12,538 nt of DNA from JAAZNO01 sp012798275 (lineage in GTDB: Bacteria; Chloroflexota; Anaerolineae; B4-G1; SLSP01), in assembly GCA_035347995.1 (NCBI GenBank), contig DAOPQD010000091.1, positions 1-12,538 on the forward strand, given 5' to 3'. Position 1 is the first letter of the stretch; the number at the start of each line of letters is the position of its first letter. Of this stretch, positions 7,331 to 12,538 are shown piece after piece. Under the pieces are notes generated by a model. That model made no database searches. It saw only the letters and a list, made by a program, of their open reading frames with translations, and was not told the origin of the DNA. Both the position numbers and the translations under genes were made by a program.

Positions 7331-8329
7331 ATGCCCGATTTTCCACGCGCCCTCACTTTCGATAGCGGCGTCACCCTGGTGGTGACCGACCTCCACGGCA
7401 ACTGGCCGCTCTACAAACGGTATCGGGAGCTGTTCCTCGCCTTGTACGCGCGCGGAGCCGTCGAGCGGCTCCTTTTCACCGGCGATCTGCTCCACCACAC
7501 CGGCCCCGAAGAAGACGATCGTTCTCTGGAGATCGTCCTGGACTTGATGGGGCTTCAGGAACTGCTGCCGGAGACTATCTTTGTGCTGCTGGGCAATCAC
7601 GAGCTGCCCCATCTCTACCACGTGCCGCTCTCCAAGGGCGATTATCTCTTCACGCCACGCTTCGAGGCGGCCCTGGGAGCGCACCGCGCGCGGGTGATGG
7701 CCTGGCTTGAGGGGTTGCCCTTCTACGCACGGACGCGCGCCGGCGTGTCGCTCTGTCACGCCGGGGCCTTCGCCGAGGTCGCCACCGCGGGGGTCATGCC
7801 GCAGTTGCTCCACTGGTCCCATCGCGCCTTGCTGATGGAGACCGCCGCGCGCCTGCCCCTCGACCTCCGCCCGGCGCTGCGTGAGGAAGTCGGGCGCCTG
7901 CTGGGCGTGCCCTATCCGCTGCTGGCGCAGACCTGCTTTGCCGTGACCGACGCCGGTGATCCCCGCTACGACGATTTCCTCATCGGTCAACTTGTCGCTG
8001 CCGATCCGCGATTTGAGCTGCTCTGGTCGGCCTTCTTTACCCGCAACGAACGTCAGTACGGCGCAGCGGAGTACGAAGCGTTGCTCACCGCGCTGCTGGC
8101 GCAGCTGTCCGAGGGCTACACGCCGCAGCGGGTGATGGTCACAGGCCATCTCACCTGCCGCAATGGCTATCAGGTGCTGGCCCACGACCGGCAGCTGCGC
8201 CTCGCCAGCGGCGTCCACGCCGAGCCGCTGACCTCGTGCCGCTATCTGCTCTTCGATGCCGGGCGCCCCGTGGCGCGCGCCAGCGAACTGCTGGCGGGGG
8301 TGGGGAATGTGCTGGGGGAGGAGCCATGA
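7331..8329 (+). CDS. Calcineurin-like metallophosphoesterase (PPP-like)
   Basis: A 332-residue phosphoesterase with a two-metal site. It has TDLHGN (D20, H22), TGDLLHHTG (D52), LGNHE (N89, H90), CHAG (H143), VTGH (H273) and a later SGVHAE (H296). The order and spacing fit the PPP serine/threonine phosphatase-like branch, except that the usual GDxxDRG reads GDLLHHTG, so the Asp-Arg pair that helps hold phosphate is absent. Substrate specificity may therefore differ from protein phosphatases. About 125 residues between H143 and H273 are family-specific and largely helical-looking. There is no signal peptide. The start is the ATG that places motif I near residue 20; its ribosome-binding site is weak. 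It is probably co-transcribed with the HAD phosphatase. Confidence 0.9.
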   Translation: MPDFPRALTFDSGVTLVVTDLHGNWPLYKRYRELFLALYARGAVERLLFTGDLLHHTGPEEDDRSLEIVLDLMGLQELLPETIFVLLGNHELPHLYHVPLSKGDYLFTPRFEAALGAHRARVMAWLEGLPFYARTRAGVSLCHAGAFAEVATAGVMPQLLHWSHRALLMETAARLPLDLRPALREEVGRLLGVPYPLLAQTCFAVTDAGDPRYDDFLIGQLVAADPRFELLWSAFFTRNERQYGAAEYEALLTALLAQLSEGYTPQRVMVTGHLTCRNGYQVLAHDRQLRLASGVHAEPLTSCRYLLFDAGRPVARASELLAGVGNVLGEEP

Positions 8330-8385
8330 AAAAAACTCATTCACTTCGGCGTCGTCGCTGCGGAGGAGCCGTCCCGGATTTGTAG
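8326..8385 (+). pseudogene. Apparent 5' remnant of a truncated gene
   Basis: An ATG at 8326 overlaps the phosphoesterase stop (ATGA) and follows a strong ribosome-binding site (GGGGGAGGAG, about 8314-8323), exactly as expected for a next operon gene. In the as-read frame the product is only 19 residues (MKKTHSLRRRR... to TAG 8383). If one A is removed from the A7 run at 8329-8335, the frame becomes MKKLIHFGVVAAEEPSRI, which looks far more protein-like but still collapses within about 10 further codons, before a stop. The simplest reading is that a real gene began here and lost the rest at a recombination or deletion junction, or that this is a mis-assembly point. No family was recognised. Confidence 0.4.
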
Positions 8386-8395
8386 CAGGAATCGT

Positions 8396-9598
8396 TCAGG
8401 TTCCCGGTAGGAAGCCGTATTGGTTCGTGTCGAAGTAGTACGCGCCAAGGTACACCCAGCGGGACGTGTGCGCGTTGTTCGGATAGACCCACTGGTCCAC
8501 CACGACGACTTGCGTCTGCTTGCTCCACGGCTGAGAGGAGGAGACGGTGTGGGTAATCGCGTAGCGGGCGGCATCCACGGTGGCCCGCCGGTTGCCGGGG
8601 GCGACGTTGTCGTTGGGGATGTGAACGAAGACATGGTAACGGCCATCCGTCCGGGTCTGCGCAAAGTTCCAGGTGGCGGTGCAGTTTCCACCGGGGATGT
8701 TTCGGCGACGATAGTCGTTGTTCCAACCGGCCGTGTTGTCCACCGTCCAGCACCCGGCGGTCTCGTTGAAGTCCGTGTCGCCGTCGTCGACGGTGAAGTA
8801 GCCGGATTCGTTCTCGGCGATAGGTGGGGCGGTGAGTGGAGCGCCGGAGGGGAACACATCGCCGTTGGTGATGCTGGGATAGCGCAGCCACCGATCAACA
8901 CTGGTTGCCCCGTTGGCCCACTGGGACCAAGGATCAGCAACATTGCCGATCCATCCATAAGGGTTTACGACCCGCCCATTGTGTGTCACGTGAAAGTGGA
9001 GGTGCGCCCCGCAGGTTGGTGGATCGTCATCCGTACAGCGGCCATTGGGGCCAGTCCCTTCCCATCCGGCGCACCAGCCGGTATTGCCACTGCGACCTAT
9101 GATACGTTGAAATTCGTTGGCATCAACGGGGATTTCGTCCCCCTGCTGTACGCGTAGGACACTCATATGGCCATAGATGGTTCGATAATCGTCTTGACCA
9201 TCCCGGTCGATATCGTGGTCAATGCGCACGTGCAGGCCATAACTGGCACGGTGGTCGGCGGCGTTTGCCCAGTTAGCACGTGCTACCATGCCGGGCGCAG
9301 CAGCGCGGACCAATTCGTACCTCAAGCCGTAGTCTATACCGCGATGCTCGTCATAGCTGCTGCGGGCACCTGGGCCATCCTGGGTTCCATCGTAATGCAT
9401 CGTCCAGTTGTTTCCATCGTTGTCGATAGGAAACTGATGGTCAAATACAGAGTTGACACTTGTTGTGCCGTAGTACGGCGGCTCAAGAAAGCGCGTAGCT
9501 TGCTGTGCGTCTACTCCTGCATGCGATGACGAAAACGGGACTAGAACAACCGTCAAGCCGGTCAGAACGACCAGTAGGTTTAGAAATCGGCGTGTCAT
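8396..9598 (-). CDS. Secreted M23-family peptidase with truncated C-terminal golvesin-like domain
   Basis: A 400-residue exported protein. Residues 1-28 form a signal peptide (MTRR, hydrophobic core LLVVLTGLTVVLVPF, then SSSHAG). The M23 (lysostaphin-type) zinc endopeptidase core has HRGIDY (H85, D89), YGHMS (H144) and HLHFH (199-203), so it should be active on peptidoglycan cross-links or glycine-rich peptides outside the membrane. Within the core, DIDRDGQDD (129-137) is a DxDxDG calcium-loop-like insertion. From about 275 a golvesin C-terminal-like beta domain follows (DDGDTDF...GCWTVDN...WVYLGAYYF). It ends just after that motif, lacking the final strands expected. The start is ATG 9598 because AGGAGG (9611-9606) is 7 nt away; the ATG at 9604 is too close. 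Confidence 0.88.
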   Translation of the reverse strand: MTRRFLNLLVVLTGLTVVLVPFSSSHAGVDAQQATRFLEPPYYGTTSVNSVFDHQFPIDNDGNNWTMHYDGTQDGPGARSSYDEHRGIDYGLRYELVRAAAPGMVARANWANAADHRASYGLHVRIDHDIDRDGQDDYRTIYGHMSVLRVQQGDEIPVDANEFQRIIGRSGNTGWCAGWEGTGPNGRCTDDDPPTCGAHLHFHVTHNGRVVNPYGWIGNVADPWSQWANGATSVDRWLRYPSITNGDVFPSGAPLTAPPIAENESGYFTVDDGDTDFNETAGCWTVDNTAGWNNDYRRRNIPGGNCTATWNFAQTRTDGRYHVFVHIPNDNVAPGNRRATVDAARYAITHTVSSSQPWSKQTQVVVVDQWVYPNNAHTSRWVYLGAYYFDTNQYGFLPGT

Positions 9599-9714
9599 GT
9601 TCATCCCTCCTGTCACAGCGCAGCAGCCGAAGCGCTATCGCTGTCTACACTCTCTGAAATAGGTTGGACTACCTGTTGCCCACCAGTTACGGGTTCAGCC
9701 TCATTGTAAAGCAA

Positions 9715-9739
9715 CGTTGACTGCGCTCCGCTGTCAACG
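9715..9739 (-). terminator. Weak hairpin at the end of the lipoprotein gene
   Basis: A 7-bp inverted repeat (CGTTGAC/GTCAACG) with an 11-nt loop overlaps the stop codon of the lipoprotein gene. On the - strand it is followed by TTGCTTT. It is short and the T-run is poor, so it may or may not terminate transcription. The remaining 9599-9714 gap holds the ribosome-binding site of the M23 gene and no clear promoter. Confidence 0.3.
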
Positions 9740-10852
9740 CGAAGCTATTCCCAGACTCAAGAACTCCCCATATTCAGTCAATGCCCACACGTGTCCCCCC
9801 GGTGCGATTTCTATCTCTATGATCCTATCCCAACTAATCACGGGTTTCTCGAACTTCTCCCACTCTCTGCCGTCCCAATGAAGCAAGTCGTCGCCTCCGA
9901 CCCAAATATCGTCGTCGGAGAGCGCCGCGACGTCATTAATCCACCCTGTCGCTGGCAATTCAACCTCTGACCATGCCGTACCATCCCAATGTATCACTAT
10001 ACCAGCATAGCCCTCCCGTGTATCCTCAATCCCCACGGCCCAAACGTTATCGGCAGTAATGGCATCGAGTGAGTATAACCAATAGCCAGCAGGGTTAGGA
10101 ATATCGTGCCACCAAGAACCATCCCAGTGGAGCGTGATCCCCCTATCTCCTCCCCCCACGGCCCAAATATCATCCGGTGAAAGCACTGCCATTGCTGTGA
10201 AGCACAGGGATTCTTGCAGGGGTGACACATTGGAGGCTTCTTGCCATTCTCGCCCGTCCCAATGTAACCCCCATATCCCAGAGCCACCTTCCGTATCAAT
10301 GCATCCCAAGGCCCAGCCATCGTCGGGCCCCGCAAACGCTACTGTGTGCAAATAGGGCCATCCAAAGGCATATGGAGTTTGGGCCTGTCGAATCATTGAC
10401 CACGCTTCCCCATCCCAATGCAGGATTTGTCCACCATCACCGACTATCCACCCATCATCGGGACTGATGAAAAATACTGCATATAGTGCAGTTTCAGTTG
10501 GACTACTTACGTGTTTCCATCCTAATGCTCCTTCCCAATGAGCAATGTAGCCATAATCTCCTACCGCCCACGCTTCATAGTCTGATACAAAAGTCATCGC
10601 GTTCATTGAGACTAGTGACCCGGCGTGAGACCATCTATACGGTATCTCAGTAGGCATAGCAGTAGATGACATAGTAGGAATCGGGCCAGGTGCCATAGTT
10701 GGCGTCCGCGTTGGGGTAAGCTGGGAGGTTGCTGTCGGAATAGCAGATACATGCGTAGGCAAAACGGACGTGGGAGCGGTCCGCGAATCACACGCCGTCA
10801 GTCCAAGAACGAACAGCAACACCACTACTGTCAAAGCCTTAATCTGCTTCAT
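9734..10852 (-). CDS. Lipoprotein with HWDG-repeat beta-propeller
   Basis: A 372-residue surface protein. Residues 1-21 are a lipoprotein signal with lipobox LTAC (Cys21 lipidated), then a Pro/Thr/Ser-rich linker (about 22-71) of the kind that spaces a domain from the membrane. Residues 72-372 hold about seven blade-like repeats with the pattern (P/D)DxWAVG...LHWDGxxW, for example PDDGWIVGDGGQILHWDG and PDDIWAVGGGDRGITLHWDG, suggesting a six- or seven-bladed propeller for binding a ligand or partner protein. No catalytic motif is seen. ATG 10852 has AGGAGG (10865-10860) at 7 nt and gives the lipobox; an upstream in-frame extension to 11017 is a shadow of the preceding gene. It is spaced 14 nt from that gene and is visibly less GC-rich than it. 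Confidence 0.85.
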   Translation of the reverse strand: MKQIKALTVVVLLFVLGLTACDSRTAPTSVLPTHVSAIPTATSQLTPTRTPTMAPGPIPTMSSTAMPTEIPYRWSHAGSLVSMNAMTFVSDYEAWAVGDYGYIAHWEGALGWKHVSSPTETALYAVFFISPDDGWIVGDGGQILHWDGEAWSMIRQAQTPYAFGWPYLHTVAFAGPDDGWALGCIDTEGGSGIWGLHWDGREWQEASNVSPLQESLCFTAMAVLSPDDIWAVGGGDRGITLHWDGSWWHDIPNPAGYWLYSLDAITADNVWAVGIEDTREGYAGIVIHWDGTAWSEVELPATGWINDVAALSDDDIWVGGDDLLHWDGREWEKFEKPVISWDRIIEIEIAPGGHVWALTEYGEFLSLGIASR

Positions 10853-10866
10853 CCCTCGTCCTCCTG

Positions 10867-12015
10867 TCACTTTCCACCTGCTACCCACACCGGGCAACGC
10901 GCATTTGCACTGCGGGTGATTTGCTGCACCTCGCCGCTGGTAACTTCCACCAGCCACACGTCGGCCACGCCGCCGGCATCGGTGCTGAACGCCAGCCACG
11001 CCCCATCCGGCGACCACGCCGGCCCGTCGGTCAGCGCACCTTCGAACCGCGTCACCGTCCGCACACTGCCCGACGTCGCGTCGGCCAGGTACACGTTGCT
11101 CTCCAGGTATAGTGCAGCCACGTCGGCAGCGCTGTCCTCCGCGTTCTCCCGCACCACGAACGCCACCTGTCGCCCGTCCGGCGACCAGACCGGCGGGTAG
11201 CCGTGCCCGGCGTCTGCCGGAGCCATCACCCGCTCGTTGCGCCCGCTCCCGTCCGCCAACACCAACTCGCCCACCGTGAACGGGATGTTGCTATCCGCCA
11301 TCCGAATGTAGGCGATACCGTCTCCGGTCGGCGACCAACGCGGGTAGGCGATGATGTGCGCCGGGTCGTGGATGATTTGCTCCCGGTTGCGCCCGTTCCG
11401 ATCCATCAGCCACACCTCGCTGCCGAAGCCCAACCCTTGGGTCGTCGCGTATAACACCCGCTCGCCGTCAGGCGAGAAGGTCACGTCGTAGGTGAAAGGC
11501 AGTACGTCCATTTGCTCGAACCGCCCGTTCCACGCGTTCACCAGCAGGATGAGATCGTCGCCGATGGGATCTACGCGCAGCAGGAACGAGTCGCCATCCG
11601 GCGCCCAGTTGAGGAAGAAACTCTCGCGCCAGGGTTCCGGCTCCGCCGGGCGCACCCGGCCTGTGGAGACTTCGAGCAGCAGCGTGTGCGTGCGTGCTGC
11701 ACAGCCGACGTCCACAGCGATCCACTGACCGTTGGGGGAGGCGTGCAAGGCAAAGACCTCGCACATTGCGGCGTCGATCGAGATGCTCTCTGTGGCTGCG
11801 GATGCAGCTTGCTCCGCCAGCCGCCTCGGCTCGCTTGCCGCCACTCGTTGGATGCTCGCCTGCGGGCCACTGACGAAGAACAACGCGTCGCTTTCGAGGG
11901 GCTGTGCTTGTCCGGCGGCGATGGCCAGTGGAGGCCATCCGCGAATCAGGCTTACTCCCAGCGCCGTCAGCACAGCCAGCGTCAATACGATGGAAACCTT
12001 GTGCCTCTTGCTCAT
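10867..12015 (-). CDS. Signal-anchored PD40/TolB-like beta-propeller protein
   Basis: A 382-residue protein with a positively charged N-terminus and one hydrophobic segment (about residues 7-24), so it is exported, either cleaved or membrane-tethered. The rest carries at least six PD40-type repeats: ASPNGQWIAVD, WAPDGDSFLL, FSPDGERVLYA, WSPTGDGIAYI, WSPDGRQVAFV and WSPDGAWLAFS, the hallmark of TolB/WD40-like propellers. TolB itself has a separate N-terminal domain that is not recognised here, and no pal or tol genes are adjacent, so a true Tol-Pal role is unlikely; extracytoplasmic binding is a better guess. ATG 12015 follows AGGAGG (12026-12021) by 5 nt. The stop is immediately followed by the ribosome-binding site of the lipoprotein gene (TGACAGGAGG), so the two are co-transcribed. 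Confidence 0.88.
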   Translation of the reverse strand: MSKRHKVSIVLTLAVLTALGVSLIRGWPPLAIAAGQAQPLESDALFFVSGPQASIQRVAASEPRRLAEQAASAATESISIDAAMCEVFALHASPNGQWIAVDVGCAARTHTLLLEVSTGRVRPAEPEPWRESFFLNWAPDGDSFLLRVDPIGDDLILLVNAWNGRFEQMDVLPFTYDVTFSPDGERVLYATTQGLGFGSEVWLMDRNGRNREQIIHDPAHIIAYPRWSPTGDGIAYIRMADSNIPFTVGELVLADGSGRNERVMAPADAGHGYPPVWSPDGRQVAFVVRENAEDSAADVAALYLESNVYLADATSGSVRTVTRFEGALTDGPAWSPDGAWLAFSTDAGGVADVWLVEVTSGEVQQITRSANARCPVWVAGGK

Positions 12016-12053
12016 TCTGCCCTCCTCGATTGTGATTGGTTGGGACGTTTGGG

Positions 12054-12227
12054 CCGCCTAACGGTGGGCATAAGCCGCAGGCGCGGGTGAGCAGAACCTA
12101 CCTCAACGGTAGGGTTCAGGCGCGCGGCGGGTGCGGCGACGCACCTTCAACGGCAAACTTGTTTGTGCGCGGTTCCCCTTCGCCTGCCGGCGGCGAAGCC
12201 GCGTCGCCTGCAACCGATGTTGGGTGG
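12054..12227 (-). repeat. attC-like foldback element (putative integron cassette site)
   Basis: On the + strand the element begins CCGCCTAAC and ends GTTGGGTGG; these pair over 9 bp (two G-U). The ends match the integron core consensus RYYYAAC...GTTRRRY in both orientations, and on the - strand it closes with GTTAGGC. Inside, GGT/ACC (12063-12065 with 12213-12215) continues the stem after a 3-nt bulge, then GCAGGCG/CGCCTGC (12077-12083 with 12205-12211). The centre has three smaller hairpins (12095-12116; 12130-12145 with a GCGA loop; 12178-12198). It starts 26 nt after the stop of one - gene and ends 38 nt before the next, as attC sites do. At 174 bp it is longer than most attC sites and no integrase is present, so another foldback repeat family is possible. 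Confidence 0.55.
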
Positions 12228-12253
12228 ATTAATAGTCTATGTAATTTTACTAT

Positions 12254-12538
12254 CTATGGCGAACATGGAACAGAAAAAATCTGCAAATACCCAGATGTCT
12301 TTACTGCTAACTTTTTTCCATCAGATGACCAACTTACTTCGTCTGGTAGATACCCTCGGGTAGGTATTTCGTACTGTGAAAACTCCTTTTTGGAAAAAAG
12401 TCCGGCATGCCCTACTGCATCAAAGTATGCTAACTGCTCTCCATTTGGTGACCACACAAGGACAGGAGCTTGAGTTAATTCTTCGGTGGTGGTTACACGG
12501 TAAGTGATATAGCCAGATTGTATTCCGCGATGTACCAC
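12254..12538 (-). CDS. PD40-repeat protein, C-terminal part (runs off the right edge)
   Basis: At least 94 residues of the 3' end of a gene that continues beyond the window; stop TAG at 12254-12256. Two PD40-type repeats are visible, VLVWSPNGEQLAYF and VSWSSDGKKLAVK, so it is a second TolB/WD40-like propeller protein, though not an obvious close copy of the one downstream. By hand count positions 12241-12538 are about 42% GC, against about 68% in a line of korB, so this gene differs strongly in composition from the left part of the window and was probably acquired separately. Its start and any signal peptide are not in view. Confidence 0.75.
   Translation of the reverse strand: MVHRGIQSGYITYRVTTTEELTQAPVLVWSPNGEQLAYFDAVGHAGLFSKKEFSQYEIPTRGYLPDEVSWSSDGKKLAVKTSGYLQIFSVPCSP

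Noticed and set aside
7244..8344. Long - strand frame (366 codons) opposite the metallophosphoesterase
   Set aside because: The + frame has a complete metallophosphatase motif set; the - frame is compositional shadow.
8330..8395. Possible bidirectional terminator between the convergent genes
   Set aside because: There is a T6 on the - strand but no adjoining stem longer than about 4-5 bp, so it was not annotated.
8420..9157. + strand frame of 245 codons opposite the M23 gene
   Set aside because: Low-complexity Val/Arg/Gly-rich translation with no motifs, while the - strand shows a signal peptide, an M23 site and a golvesin-like domain.
9705..9738. TTGACA and TACAAT on the - strand downstream of the lipoprotein gene as a promoter for the M23 gene
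   Set aside because: The spacer between them is 23 nt, too long for a sigma70 promoter.
10853..11017. N-terminal extension of the lipoprotein to 11017
   Set aside because: The extension lies inside the upstream PD40 gene in another frame and would bury the lipobox signal; ATG 10852 has an ideal ribosome-binding site.
12036..12473. + strand frame of 145 codons across the attC-like element
   Set aside because: It runs through a non-coding foldback and then opposite the PD40 gene; there is no ribosome-binding site or motif.
1..12538. CRISPR arrays, tRNA or rRNA genes, transposases, integrase
   Set aside because: No regularly spaced repeats, RNA gene signatures or recombinase motifs were seen on either strand.

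Overview
The window looks like a piece of a GC-rich bacterial chromosome, possibly a thermophilic or anaerobic Chloroflexota-type organism. That placement is an inference of low confidence. It rests on an M32 (Taq-type) carboxypeptidase, a two-subunit 2-oxoacid:ferredoxin oxidoreductase with fused gamma-alpha chain, and secreted or lipid-anchored beta-propeller proteins with Pro/Thr-rich linkers. No rRNA, tRNA, CRISPR array, transposase or integrase gene was seen.

Left two thirds (1-8329, all on +): densely packed, high-GC metabolic genes. An M32 metallocarboxypeptidase (106-1611) ends in a strong intrinsic terminator (1637-1682). A sigma70-like promoter (1762-1790) then starts a tight run: an M20-family amidohydrolase (1833-3008), a cyanophycinase/S51-like protein that has lost its catalytic Ser and His (3010-3708), and the fused gamma-alpha and beta subunits of a 2-oxoacid:ferredoxin oxidoreductase (3753-5534 and 5534-6367). 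After an intergenic hairpin come a Cof-type HAD phosphatase (6459-7301) and a PPP-like metallophosphoesterase (7331-8329). Read together, peptide trimming, deacylation of N-acyl amino acids and ferredoxin-linked oxidation of the resulting 2-oxoacids suggest a role in peptide or amino-acid catabolism.

Junction (about 8326-8396): just after the metallophosphoesterase lies what looks like the first few codons of another + gene that is immediately cut off. Facing it, the - strand M23 peptidase stops inside its C-terminal golvesin-like domain. Both genes therefore look truncated at the same place.

Right third (8396-12538, all on -): cell-surface or accessory genes of uneven base composition. In transcription order they are: the 3' end of a low-GC PD40-repeat protein (12254 to beyond the right edge), a 174-bp foldback element whose ends match the integron attC core consensus (12054-12227), a PD40/TolB-like propeller protein (10867-12015), a lipoprotein with a repeated HWDG-type propeller (9734-10852), and a secreted M23 peptidase with a golvesin-like domain (8396-9598). 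The ORF-attC-like-ORF layout is that of integron gene cassettes. It is the most unusual structure in the window.
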